A stretch of DNA of 64,000 nucleotides, taken from Corynebacterium terpenotabidum Y-11. Lineage in GTDB: Bacteria; Actinomycetota; Actinomycetes; Mycobacteriales; Mycobacteriaceae. Shown here in pieces: positions 1 to 7,602 of the stretch. The stretch's first letter is position 1; each line of letters opens with the position of its first letter. Location: contig NC_021663.1 in the NCBI RefSeq assembly GCF_000418365.1, positions 2,480,001 through 2,544,000 of the forward strand, read 5' to 3'. The position numbers and the translations under genes were made by a program. The notes under the pieces were generated by a model. It searched no databases. It was given only the letters and a program-made list of their open reading frames with translations, and was not told the origin of the DNA.

Positions 1-384
1 GGACTTCGGGACGACGCCGAGGATCTCACCGCGGTGGATGACGACCGCGCAGTTGTAGAGACGGTTCCGGTGCTGCAGCGGGGCACCGACGACGAGGACA
101 GGCATGAGGTCGACGGAGGCGGCGACGAGCATCTCCACCGCCTCGGCCACGGCGTCCAGCAGGACATCCTGGTAGACGAGGTCGTCGATGGCGTAACCGG
201 AGAGGCAGAGTTCAGGGAAGACGGCGACAGCGACATGGTCGTCGTGGAGTGCGGTCGCGGCGTCGAGGACGGTCCGGGCATTCGTGGCCGGGTCGGCGAC
301 GGCGACGGGGACGGTGACGGCGGCGACACGGGCGAAGCCGTGGGCGTAGCTGCCGCGGGTGGGCTGATCAGGCTGATCGGACAT
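1..384 (-). CDS. nadE: Glutamine-dependent NAD+ synthetase, N-terminal part (cut by window edge)
   Basis: Only the first 128 codons are inside the window; the gene continues beyond base 1. The translation begins MSDQPDQPTRGSYAHGF and carries the nitrilase-type glutaminase domain that actinobacterial NadE proteins have in front of the synthetase domain; FPELCLSGYAIDDL holds the catalytic Glu of the nitrilase fold. The enzyme makes NAD+ from deamido-NAD+, ATP and glutamine in the cytosol. The ATG at 384 lies two bases after the stop of the upstream cyclase-family gene, so the two are probably co-transcribed. A stand-alone carbon-nitrogen hydrolase is the alternative, because the synthetase domain is not visible. 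Confidence 0.8.
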   Translation of the reverse strand, partial: MSDQPDQPTRGSYAHGFARVAAVTVPVAVADPATNARTVLDAATALHDDHVAVAVFPELCLSGYAIDDLVYQDVLLDAVAEAVEMLVAASVDLMPVLVVGAPLQHRNRLYNCAVVIHRGEILGVVPKS

Positions 385-386
385 GA

Positions 387-1103
387 TCACCAGTGTGCCA
401 GACCATCAGTGGAGCGCTCCGGCTCCGCCGGGCGCGCCGGTCCCGTGGCCACCGCCCGCACCGGTGCTCCGTCACCACCGGCGATGTGCAGTGGCAGTGC
501 GGTGAACTCCACCTGTTCCGGCAGGCCGGTGAGCCCGCGCAGATTCTCGATGATGAGGTGGTCGCCGCCGAGCAGGACGCCATGAACCGGCAGGATGTCC
601 TGCGCTGTGCCCTCCTGGTCCGGGGCACCGCCGTCCGGGGACGCGGCATCCGTCCCGAGGACGTGCATACCCCCGGCCACCAGGTCACGCGCCGCGTCCG
701 CGGTCAGTACCGGATGCCGGAGATACTCGTCGGTTCCCCAGTACCGGTCCCATCCGGTGGCGATGAGGACGATGGCCGGCAGATCCACGAGACGGTGTCC
801 CCACTCCGCCGTCAGCATCTCCGCGTCGATCTCTTGGCCCGGTGCAAGATTCCGGAGCTGGATGACGGCCGCTGCTCCGGTGAGCTCCCCCGGCGCGACC
901 CGGTCGATGGTGCGTCCGCCCGAAACGGTGTGCGCCGGGGCGTCCACATGGGTACCGGAGTGGGTGCCGAGGTGCAGCGACCGCACCGAACAGCCGTCGG
1001 ACGCCACGGTCGCGACCTCGTCGATGGATACCTCCGGGTCGCCCGGATAGACCGGCATGCCGGTGGCGAGCGGATGGGTGAGGTCGGTGTACGACGCAGT
1101 CAT
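387..1103 (-). CDS. Cyclase / kynurenine-formamidase-family metal-dependent hydrolase
   Basis: A 238-residue protein beginning MTASYTDLTHPLATGMPVY. It has the family's metal-binding signature HLGTHSGTHVDAPAH (about residues 47-61), in which the His and Asp residues bind divalent metal in kynurenine formamidase and related amide hydrolases. The length fits a single-domain cyclase-family enzyme. The ATG at 1103 is preferred to a longer frame that would run upstream through a large inverted repeat. It ends two bases before nadE, so a role in tryptophan-to-NAD supply is an attractive inference, but no other kynurenine-pathway gene is present and the substrate is unproven. Confidence 0.75.
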   Translation of the reverse strand: MTASYTDLTHPLATGMPVYPGDPEVSIDEVATVASDGCSVRSLHLGTHSGTHVDAPAHTVSGGRTIDRVAPGELTGAAAVIQLRNLAPGQEIDAEMLTAEWGHRLVDLPAIVLIATGWDRYWGTDEYLRHPVLTADAARDLVAGGMHVLGTDAASPDGGAPDQEGTAQDILPVHGVLLGGDHLIIENLRGLTGLPEQVEFTALPLHIAGGDGAPVRAVATGPARPAEPERSTDGLAHW

Positions 1104-1114
1104 AGTTCCCACTC

Positions 1115-1183
1115 TGTCAGCATCTTGGCCTCCCAGGTCACTTTCGGGGGCGGGGAGTGACCTGGGAGGCCAAGATGCTGACA
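1115..1183. repeat. Long perfect inverted repeat, copy 1 (28-bp arms)
   Basis: The arms at 1115-1142 and 1156-1183 are perfect reverse complements of each other (28 bp), separated by a 13-base G-rich loop. The arm core GTCAGCATCTTGGCCTCCC recurs in the element at 18974-19040. It lies upstream of the cyclase gene and downstream of the binding-protein gene. It could be a bidirectional terminator, a processing hairpin, or a miniature mobile or REP-like element. Identical arms at two distant sites argue against a chance terminator. Confidence 0.9.
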
Positions 1184-1185
1184 CC

Positions 1186-1276
1186 CAGACTGCCGCCCCA
1201 CAGACCGCCGGCCACGCAGACCGCCGCCCCACAGACCGCCGACCCCCCAGACCGCCGCCCCACAGACCGCCGGCCG
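1186..1276. repeat. Tandem repeat, about 3 copies of a 30-31-bp unit
   Basis: Three units of about 31 bp begin CAGACCGCCGCCCCACAGAC (the first with one C-to-T change), starting at 1186, 1217 and 1248. Each unit itself contains two shorter CAGACCGCCG repeats. The array directly abuts the right arm of the inverted repeat and ends at the stop codon of the lipoprotein gene. It is non-coding; nothing suggests CRISPR, because there are no unique spacers. Confidence 0.75.
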
Positions 1277-2308
1277 CTACTCGACCTTGGCGGCCGCCTC
1301 GTCGAGAGCCTTGAGGTAGTCGTCGAGGATGTAGGGGATGGCCAGCGGAGTGGGGTTGGCGGCGACGCCCAGCGGCTCGTCGGCCGACAACAACACCACA
1401 GCACCGTCCCTGACCGCCGGAATCTGCCCGAACACCGGGTCGTTCTGCAGAGCCTCGAGCGTCTCCTCGTCACCGTAGGTCACGATGATGTCCACGTCAT
1501 CGAAGTCATCGGACTGCTCAGCAGACAAGACGCCGACGAATTCATCGTTCTCCTCGGACCACTCCCGGATGGCGTCCGGGGTGCCCATGCCCAGGTCGGT
1601 GAGGAACTGCGAGCGGGCATCGTGGGTGCTGTAGAAGGCGACCTGGCTCAGGTCATCGGGGTCGACGTAGGTGAGGAACATCGTCTTCTTGTCCCTGATA
1701 TCCGGGTACTCGGCGGACCTCTCCTCAATCTGCTGCTCCAGGTCTGCCAGCAGGGCGTTTCCCTCATCCTCCATACCCATGGCCTTGGACCCGATCTCGA
1801 TGGACTCCCGCCAGGTGGTCCCCCAGGCGATCTGGCCCTTCGGGAAGGGCACGGTGGGGGCGATCTCGGAGAGGCGGTCGTAGTCCTCCTCGGTCAGGCC
1901 GGAGTAGGCGGCGAGGATGACGTCGGGCTCCGTGTCGGCGACGGCCTCAAAGTCCACGCCCTCGGTCTCGTCGAACAGGACCGGCGCCTTGTCCCCGGTG
2001 GCACCGAGCTCCTCGAGCTTCTCCTGGGTCCAGGGGAGAAGGTCGGAACCGTCGAAGTTGGCCTTGGCCATCCCGACGGGGACGACACCGAGAGCCAGCG
2101 GCACCTCCTCATTTGACCAGTTGACCGTGGCGATGCGCTCCGGATCCGCGGGGATCTCGGTGGTGCCGTAGGCATGCTCGATGATGATGTCATCGTTGTC
2201 GTCGGAGGAGCAGGCGGCCAGCGACAGACCGAGGGCGGTGATGACGATCAGCACCAGCGGCCGGAGAAACCGTTGCCACCGGCAGGCAGCGGGGGATGGG
2301 GTGGACAT
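1277..2308 (-). CDS. Iron-siderophore ABC transporter substrate-binding lipoprotein
   Basis: A 343-residue exported lipoprotein. It has a basic N-terminus, a hydrophobic segment and the lipobox LAAC (Cys near residue 33), followed by a FepB/FhuD-type periplasmic-binding fold with phrases such as ADPERIATVNWSNEE and EPDVILAAYSGLT. It should capture Fe(III)-siderophore outside the membrane for a FecCD-type permease. No permease or ATPase adjoins it, so it must work with a transporter encoded elsewhere. The start is supported by GAAAGG shortly before the ATG. A promoter TTGCCG (2374-2379), 17 bp, TAGGTT (2351-2356) is overlapped by an iron-box candidate, implying repression when iron is plentiful. 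Confidence 0.88.
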   Translation of the reverse strand: MSTPSPAACRWQRFLRPLVLIVITALGLSLAACSSDDNDDIIIEHAYGTTEIPADPERIATVNWSNEEVPLALGVVPVGMAKANFDGSDLLPWTQEKLEELGATGDKAPVLFDETEGVDFEAVADTEPDVILAAYSGLTEEDYDRLSEIAPTVPFPKGQIAWGTTWRESIEIGSKAMGMEDEGNALLADLEQQIEERSAEYPDIRDKKTMFLTYVDPDDLSQVAFYSTHDARSQFLTDLGMGTPDAIREWSEENDEFVGVLSAEQSDDFDDVDIIVTYGDEETLEALQNDPVFGQIPAVRDGAVVLLSADEPLGVAANPTPLAIPYILDDYLKALDEAAAKVE

Positions 2309-2353
2309 GTGGCGCCTTTCGTCATCGGACGTGCTCTCGAAACCTTCCTCAAC

Positions 2354-2372
2354 CTAGTGCAGCCTTTCCTGT
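2354..2372 (-). promoter_or_regulatory. Candidate DtxR iron box on the binding-protein promoter
   Basis: On the minus strand this 19-mer starts ACAGGAAAGGCTGCACTAG. It matches the classical DtxR consensus (TTAGGTTAGGCTAACCTAA) at 11 of 19 positions, and it is about 15/19 identical to the box at 37129-37147 read in the same orientation. It covers the spacer and part of the -10 of the promoter TTGCCG-17 bp-TAGGTT, which is the right place for repression. Confidence rests on the position and on the sister box. Confidence 0.5.
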
Positions 2373-2408
2373 GCGGCAATCACGCAGGGGGACAGACCTC
2401 TGCCCCGC

Positions 2409-3194
2409 TCAGACCGCATGCAGGTCAGCGGCGAAGAACTGACCCGGCGTCGTCCCGGTGACCCGACGGAACGCCGTCGTGAAGGAACTCGCCGACCCGT
2501 ACCCCACCGCGTCCGCCACCTTGGCGATCGGCATGTCCTCACCGAGCAGCCGCACCGCGACCTGTGCCCGGGCGGCGGCAAGCCACCGGGTGAAGCCGAG
2601 ATCCGTCTCCCTCTCGAAGACCCGGGTGATCGTCCGGGTGCTCACCCCGAGCTCCCGGGCCCAGTCCTTCAGGGTGCGTCGGTCCGCCGGATCTCGGCGC
2701 ACTGCGTCGACGACTGGCGCCACCAGTGGAGAGGACGGCACTTGCAGTACCAGCCCGTGGTCCGACGGCCGCAGCACATCGAAGATCATCTGCTCGGTGG
2801 TACGGTGCGCGTCCGACGTCAGCGTCTCGGTGACCAGCCGGTCCAGCAGCAGGCGCAGCAGGTCGGTGAGATCGACAGCGACCGGATGGTCGGACAGTGG
2901 CGGGTTCGAGGCGTCGAAATACACCGCCATCTGCCGCGATCCCGCCGGGGCACTGCCGGAGTGCGGTGCCCCCGCCGGGATCCACAGGCCGACTGTACGG
3001 GTGACCGTCCACAACTGCCGTCCGGTCACTGCGTGGCCTACCCCGCATTCATTCCAGATCAGTTCATGGGCGGAATGGGAATGGCCACCCCACCGGGTGT
3101 CCCGCTCGTGGTCGTCCCCGGACCCGACGGCGCGGGCCGGGAATCGGAAGGCGTCGGCAGCGCACTCCGGCTGGTGGCGGGGGTCCACGGTCAC
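2409..3194 (-). CDS. AraC-family transcriptional regulator
   Basis: About 261 residues. The N-terminal half is a cupin-like sensing region (GGHSHSAHELIWNECGVGHA); the C-terminal half is a double helix-turn-helix AraC DNA-binding domain (LKDWARELGVSTRTITRVF and MPIAKVADAVGYGSASSF). The frame is open up to a GTG at 3236. GTG 3194 is chosen because a -10 TAGGCT at 3202-3207 sits 7 bases before it, the leaderless pattern seen repeatedly in this window. Lying between two iron-uptake genes and under an iron-box candidate, it resembles the logic of RipA, the DtxR-controlled AraC regulator of C. glutamicum, but orthology is not shown. Confidence 0.82.
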   Translation of the reverse strand: MTVDPRHQPECAADAFRFPARAVGSGDDHERDTRWGGHSHSAHELIWNECGVGHAVTGRQLWTVTRTVGLWIPAGAPHSGSAPAGSRQMAVYFDASNPPLSDHPVAVDLTDLLRLLLDRLVTETLTSDAHRTTEQMIFDVLRPSDHGLVLQVPSSPLVAPVVDAVRRDPADRRTLKDWARELGVSTRTITRVFERETDLGFTRWLAAARAQVAVRLLGEDMPIAKVADAVGYGSASSFTTAFRRVTGTTPGQFFAADLHAV

Positions 3195-3213
3195 AGATCT
3201 GAGCCTAACTGAA
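3195..3213 (-). promoter_or_regulatory. Candidate DtxR iron box overlapping the AraC-gene -10
   Basis: The minus strand reads TTCAGTTAGGCTCAGATCT, 12 of 19 matches to the DtxR consensus, including the central GTTAGGCT. It contains the -10 TAGGCT of the AraC-type regulator gene and ends one base before its proposed GTG start, so binding would block transcription. Confidence 0.45.
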
Positions 3214-3236
3214 GGTAGGGCGGGACAGGCAACCAC

Positions 3237-3255
3237 TTAGGGCAGCGTACCCATT
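3237..3255 (+). promoter_or_regulatory. Candidate DtxR iron box on the siderophore-interacting-protein promoter
   Basis: TTAGGGCAGCGTACCCATT matches the DtxR consensus at 11 of 19 positions, with a perfect TTAGG half and AGCGTA/CCC on the other side. It overlaps the -35 of a plausible promoter: TTGCTA at 3254-3259, 18 bp, TAGTAT at 3278-3283, which reads toward the gene at 3359. Confidence 0.45.
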
Positions 3256-3358
3256 GCTATTCTCGGGTTGCTGCCGATAGTATCCCGACCGTGCACCCGT
3301 CGACCCGGCACGTCGACCGTCCTGTCTGACACAGCAAACCGAGGAGAACAACACACCC

Positions 3359-4132
3359 ATGGGTAAAGGAATCGGCGGAGTTGTTCTCCGCGCTTTCGGA
3401 GCGAAGGAACACACCATCACCGTCACCGGTCGCGAACAACGCACCGACAACCTGGTGCGGATCCACTTCCACTCGGACACCCTCCTCAACCCCTCCGGCG
3501 AAGAACCCGGCAACTGGATGCGGGCCTGGTTCCCCGGCGCCGACGGGGATTCGAAGGAGTACCAGCGCGGCTACACCTACGTGAACGTGGACGCCCCGGC
3601 CGGGAACTTCTCCGTCGACTTCGTCATCCACGAACCCGCCGGACCTGCCTGCGCCTGGGCACAGCGCTGCGAGATCGGGGAGACGATCGACGCCCACCGG
3701 CTCGGCGAGGATCCGTTCCATCCCGAGGCGGAGATCGAAGGAGCGGGACTGCCGACCGGCTTCCTCTTCCTCGGCGACCTGGCGTCCTACCCCGCGATCC
3801 ACCAGATGGCGCTCGCCGCTGCCGAGGAACGACCGGACGCCACCATCGAGGTCATCCTCGAGCGCCACAGTGACGACGACGAGCAGTCCCCCCTGCCGGA
3901 GGGGGAGAACATCACCGCCCGCTGGGTTGACCCGCGTCCCGACGGCACCTCCCTCTACCAGGAGATCACCGGCCGTGACTGGACCGGCTGGTACATCTGG
4001 GCCGCCGCGGAAACCCTGGTCACCAAGCATGTCCGGACGTTCCTGCGCAAGGAAGCCGGACTTCCGAAGAAGGCCACCCACACCCAGGCCTACTGGGTGA
4101 AGGGCAAGAACATGGGCACCGACCGCGGCTAG
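3359..4132 (+). CDS. Siderophore-interacting protein (ViuB/SIP-type FAD ferric-siderophore reductase)
   Basis: 257 residues with the SIP layout: an N-terminal FAD-binding barrel containing the RGYTYVNV stretch (the RxYT flavin motif, about residue 62) and a C-terminal NAD(P)H-binding half (FLFLGDLASYPAI), ending YWVKGK. It reduces Fe(III) in imported siderophores to release Fe(II) in the cytosol. GAGGAGAA about 12 bases before the ATG supports the start. It faces away from the AraC gene across a promoter region with two iron-box candidates, so it is probably iron-repressed together with the binding protein. Confidence 0.88.
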   Translation: MGKGIGGVVLRAFGAKEHTITVTGREQRTDNLVRIHFHSDTLLNPSGEEPGNWMRAWFPGADGDSKEYQRGYTYVNVDAPAGNFSVDFVIHEPAGPACAWAQRCEIGETIDAHRLGEDPFHPEAEIEGAGLPTGFLFLGDLASYPAIHQMALAAAEERPDATIEVILERHSDDDEQSPLPEGENITARWVDPRPDGTSLYQEITGRDWTGWYIWAAAETLVTKHVRTFLRKEAGLPKKATHTQAYWVKGKNMGTDRG

Positions 4133-4302
4133 ATTCCCGCTCCGACGATCGTGCGGCGACCGGGTTGTCGTCGGAGTGTCGTCGGCCTGTCGCCTGCGGC
4201 CGACCACGCCACCGCAGGTCATTGCACCCCGGGTGTACCGACCATCGGTGTCGCGTCGCGATTACAGCCCGGTGGACGCGAGCGTCGGTTAGCGTGAACG
4301 GC

Positions 4303-5145
4303 ATGACTACCGCGACCGGCACTGCCTCCACCGGACTTCCCACCCTGACCTTCACCGACGAGCCGGTACGGGTCGCCCATGTCCGCCTCAACCGGCCGGA
4401 CAAACTGAACTCGCTGACTCTCCCGGTCCTCGACGAACTCATCGCTCTCGCCCACCGGATCCGCGCCGACCGCACCGTCCGCGCCGTCATCATCGCCGGG
4501 GAAGGACGCTCCTTCTGCGCCGGCCTGGACTTCGCCTCCGCCATGAAAAAGCCGCAGTCGCTGGTCGCCAGCTTCGTGCCGCGGCCGTGGCGCGGCACCA
4601 ACCAGTTCCAGGAGGCGTGCTGGGCGTTCCGTCGTCTGCCGGTGCCGGTCATCGCCACAGTCCACGGCCACTGTTTCGGCGGCGGTCTCCAGCTCGCCCT
4701 GGCTGCCGACTGGCGGATCACCACCGCGGACGCGCAGTGGAGCATCCTCGAAGCGAAGTGGGGGCTGATCCCCGACATGTCCGGGCTGCAGTCCCTGTCC
4801 CAGCAGCTGCGGGCGGACGTCCTCAAGCGGCTGACCATGACCGGCGAGACCGTGACCGGACAGCAGGCCGTGGACTTCGGCCTGGCCAGCGAGGTCGTGG
4901 CGGACGCCGAGGCCGCGGCGATCGCCGCCGACGATCTCATCGCGCAGATCGCGACCCGGTCGCCGGACGCCACCGCCTACGGCAAGCATCTCGTCGATGA
5001 GACGTGGACGCGGGGAGCCCGAGCCACCTTCGCCCTGGAACGGGCGCGGCAGCTGCGCCTGCTCGTGGCGTCCAACACGAAGACCGCACAGAAGGCGGCG
5101 GCGGCACGGGTCGCCCCGGTCTTCGCCCGGCGCAACGTACGGTAG
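4303..5145 (+). CDS. Crotonase-superfamily enoyl-CoA hydratase/isomerase
   Basis: 280 residues of crotonase fold. The oxyanion-hole segments are both present: GRSFCAGLDFASA near residue 68 and HGHCFGGGLQLALAADWRI near residue 120. LEAKWGLIPDMSG corresponds to the catalytic-loop region. It probably hydrates or isomerises an acyl-CoA in fatty-acid or side-chain degradation; the substrate cannot be read from sequence. The ATG at 4303 is preferred over an upstream in-frame start because TAGCGT (4290-4295) lies 7 bases before it, giving a leaderless transcript. It stands alone between the iron genes and gluQ. Confidence 0.85.
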   Translation: MTTATGTASTGLPTLTFTDEPVRVAHVRLNRPDKLNSLTLPVLDELIALAHRIRADRTVRAVIIAGEGRSFCAGLDFASAMKKPQSLVASFVPRPWRGTNQFQEACWAFRRLPVPVIATVHGHCFGGGLQLALAADWRITTADAQWSILEAKWGLIPDMSGLQSLSQQLRADVLKRLTMTGETVTGQQAVDFGLASEVVADAEAAAIAADDLIAQIATRSPDATAYGKHLVDETWTRGARATFALERARQLRLLVASNTKTAQKAAAARVAPVFARRNVR

Positions 5146-5194
5146 ACGGCCCGGGCCACCGGCAGCAGCGGCCGAACCGCCGGATCAGAACACG

Positions 5195-6127
5195 TCAGTT
5201 CCCTGACCAGGTCACCGGAGCGTGGGACAACAGGCGGGGATCGGCGAGCGCAGCGTCCCCGATCGAGGCGTCGATCCACGCCCGGGCCACCGCAGCCTGC
5301 TCCGCCACCGTCTCCCCCGGCAGTTCACGGAGGGTCACCGCACCGTCCCGCTTCGCCAGACGCTCCCCCGTCGGCCCCAGCACCAGCGGCACATGGATGT
5401 ACTGCGTCTCCGGCAGCCCCAGCAGATGCGCCAGATACGCCTGCCGTGGCGTGGAACTCAGCAGGTCATCACCCCGGACCACCTGGTCAACTCCGGCGAG
5501 TGCGTCATCAACGACGACGGCGAGGTTGTAGGCGTAGCCCGTCTCCGCCGGATTCCTGTGGTCGGTGACCTGCCCACCCCGACGCAGCACCAGGTCATCG
5601 ACGTCGCCGGTGTACCGCCCGTCGGTGGCCTCCGTCGCGAAGAGTTCCCGGACGGTCCATTCCGTGACCCCTGCCCGCAGCCGCAACGCCGGCACCCGCC
5701 CCGCTGCAGCGAGTTCCGCCCGCTTCTGGTCACGTCGGGCGTCGGTGAGGTCGCGGCAGGTTCCGGGGTAGTGCCCGGGCACGGCGTGTGGGGCACGGGC
5801 CGCATCCTGGATATCGCGCCGGGAGCAGTAGCACTCGAAGACCAGGTCCCGGTCGACCAGGCGTTCCAGTGCCACCTCGTACCGGTCGAGGGTCTCCGAC
5901 TGGTACGCCACCTCCCCATCCCAGCACACCCCGACCGCCGCAAGGTCGTCGAGCTGCCGTTCGGCGGCGGCATCTGAGGAGCGGTCGGCGTCGATGTCGT
6001 CAACGCGCAGCACGAACCGACGACCGGTCGACCGGGCCCACGCCTCGGCGAGTACTGCGGTGCGCAGATTGCCGAGGTGGAGGTCCCCGCTGGGACTGGG
6101 GGCGTAGCGCCCGGCGCCGTGAGTCAT
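5195..6127 (-). CDS. gluQ: Glutamyl-Q tRNA(Asp) synthetase
   Basis: 310 residues, a truncated class I glutamyl-tRNA synthetase without the anticodon-binding domain. [18 protein letters not shown] contains the HIGH-like motif (HLGN), and [13 protein letters not shown] is the KMSKS-like loop; [15 protein letters not shown] is typical of GluQRS. It charges glutamate onto queuosine at position 34 of tRNA(Asp). TACCCT at 6135-6140 lies 7 bases before the ATG. It is divergent from tgt, the enzyme that installs the queuosine precursor, a meaningful pairing. Confidence 0.92.
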   Translation of the reverse strand: MTHGAGRYAPSPSGDLHLGNLRTAVLAEAWARSTGRRFVLRVDDIDADRSSDAAAERQLDDLAAVGVCWDGEVAYQSETLDRYEVALERLVDRDLVFECYCSRRDIQDAARAPHAVPGHYPGTCRDLTDARRDQKRAELAAAGRVPALRLRAGVTEWTVRELFATEATDGRYTGDVDDLVLRRGGQVTDHRNPAETGYAYNLAVVVDDALAGVDQVVRGDDLLSSTPRQAYLAHLLGLPETQYIHVPLVLGPTGERLAKRDGAVTLRELPGETVAEQAAVARAWIDASIGDAALADPRLLSHAPVTWSGN

Positions 6128-6237
6128 GCGTCACAGGGTAGCGCTCCGGTCCTCGGCGCAGCGTGATGGGTGGACCTGACACCGTCACTGTTCACCACTC
6201 GTCACCACCGGAACAGCGCCCGATACACTGGTCAACC

Positions 6238-7560
6238 ATGACTGAACCTGCGGCTGGGACGTCCCCGGCGTCCGGAAACGCCCACGCCACCGACACCACC
6301 TTCGAGCTCCACACCCGCATCGGCGAGATCGACGGTGCCGCGGTCCACGGCCGTACCGGCGTGATTCACACTCCGCACGGCGACATCCACACCCCCGCGT
6401 TCATCCCCGTCGCCACGAAGGCCACGGTGAAGACGCTCACTCCGGAGCAGGTCCGTTCCACCGGCGCAGAGGCGATGCTGTCGAACGCCTACCATCTCTA
6501 CCTGCAGCCCGGCGAGGACATCGTCGACACCGCTGGCGGTCTCGCCGAGTTCGAGAACTGGCACGGCCCCACCTACACCGACTCCGGCGGATTCCAGGTC
6601 ATGAGTCTCGGCGTCGGGTTCAAGAAGGTCCTGGCGATGGATGTCGCGAACCTCACCGAAGGGGACATCCGCGCGGCGAAGAAGGAGCGCATGGCACTCG
6701 TCGACGAGGACGGTGTGGACTTCAAGTCCGTCATCGACGGCTCCGCGCACCGCTTCACCCCCGAGAAGTCGATGCAGATCCAGCACGGCCTCGGCGCGGA
6801 CATCATGTTCGCCTTCGACGAACTGACGACGCTCGTCGACACCCGCGTCTACCAGGAGGAATCTGTCGCACGGACGCACCGTTGGGCGCGTCGGTGCCTC
6901 GTCGAACACGACCGGCTGACCCGTGAGCGGGCGCACCGGCCACTGCAGTCGCTGTGGGGCGTGGTCCAGGGGGCACAGTACGAGGATCTGCGTCGTCAGG
7001 CTGCCCGTGGTCTCGTGGAGCTCTCCCGGGAGGCGGAGGACGCCGGCCGCCGCGGGTTCGGCGGCTTCGGCATCGGTGGCGCGCTGGAGAAGGAGAATCT
7101 CGGGACGATCACCAGCTGGGTCTGCGATGAACTCCCCGACGACAGGCCACGCCACATGCTCGGCATCTCCGAACCGGATGACCTGTTCACCTGCATCGCC
7201 GCGGGCGCGGACACCTTCGACTGCGTCGCCCCGACCCGCCTGGCCCGCCGCGGCGGCGTCTACACGCTGGACGGACGCCTGAACCTCATGGCCGCCCGCC
7301 ACAAGCGGGACTTCATCCCGATCGACACGGAGACCGGCGGCTACGTCAACGGGCACTACACCCGCGCCTACATCCACCACCTGCTCAAGGCCCACGAATT
7401 CCTGGCCGGCACGCTCTGCACGCTGCACAACATCAACTTCATGATGACGCTGACGCGCAATATCCGCCGCTCCATCGAGGAGGGGCGCTTCGCGGAGTAC
7501 CGTGACGAGTTCCTCGGCCGCTACTACGCGAACATCCCCCCGGAGCAGCGCGGGCGGTAG
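6238..7560 (+). CDS. tgt: tRNA-guanine(34) transglycosylase (Tgt), apparently lacking the zinc cysteines
   Basis: 440 residues, TIM-barrel transglycosylase that swaps guanine 34 for a 7-deazaguanine in GUN-anticodon tRNAs. YTDSGGFQVMSLG carries the active-site Asp, and FDCVAPTRLARRG the nucleophilic Asp region. In the C-terminal zinc subdomain the usual Cys-x-Cys-x2-Cys stretch before NYSRAY is replaced by PIDTETGGYVNGHYTRAY; all three cysteines are gone, although the following LHN histidine remains. The start is fixed by the leaderless pattern, TACACT 6224-6229 and ATG 6238. It is divergent from gluQ. No queuosine biosynthesis genes are in the window. Confidence 0.9.
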   Translation: MTEPAAGTSPASGNAHATDTTFELHTRIGEIDGAAVHGRTGVIHTPHGDIHTPAFIPVATKATVKTLTPEQVRSTGAEAMLSNAYHLYLQPGEDIVDTAGGLAEFENWHGPTYTDSGGFQVMSLGVGFKKVLAMDVANLTEGDIRAAKKERMALVDEDGVDFKSVIDGSAHRFTPEKSMQIQHGLGADIMFAFDELTTLVDTRVYQEESVARTHRWARRCLVEHDRLTRERAHRPLQSLWGVVQGAQYEDLRRQAARGLVELSREAEDAGRRGFGGFGIGGALEKENLGTITSWVCDELPDDRPRHMLGISEPDDLFTCIAAGADTFDCVAPTRLARRGGVYTLDGRLNLMAARHKRDFIPIDTETGGYVNGHYTRAYIHHLLKAHEFLAGTLCTLHNINFMMTLTRNIRRSIEEGRFAEYRDEFLGRYYANIPPEQRGR

Positions 7561-7564
7561 GGAC

Positions 7565-7602
7565 CGGCGGCACCGGCCCCGGGCCCCACCCGGGCCGGGC
7601 GG
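7565..7602. terminator. Possible bidirectional terminator between convergent genes
   Basis: The 42 bases between the stop codons of tgt and the MMPL gene are almost pure GC and can fold through the self-complementary CCCGGG segments (CCCCGGGCCCCACCCGGGCC). No U-run follows on either strand, so terminator function is tentative. Confidence 0.35.

Noticed and set aside
1115..1183. Insertion-sequence ends
   Set aside because: Arms are separated by only 11-13 bases, leaving no room for a transposase; no target-site duplication can be identified.
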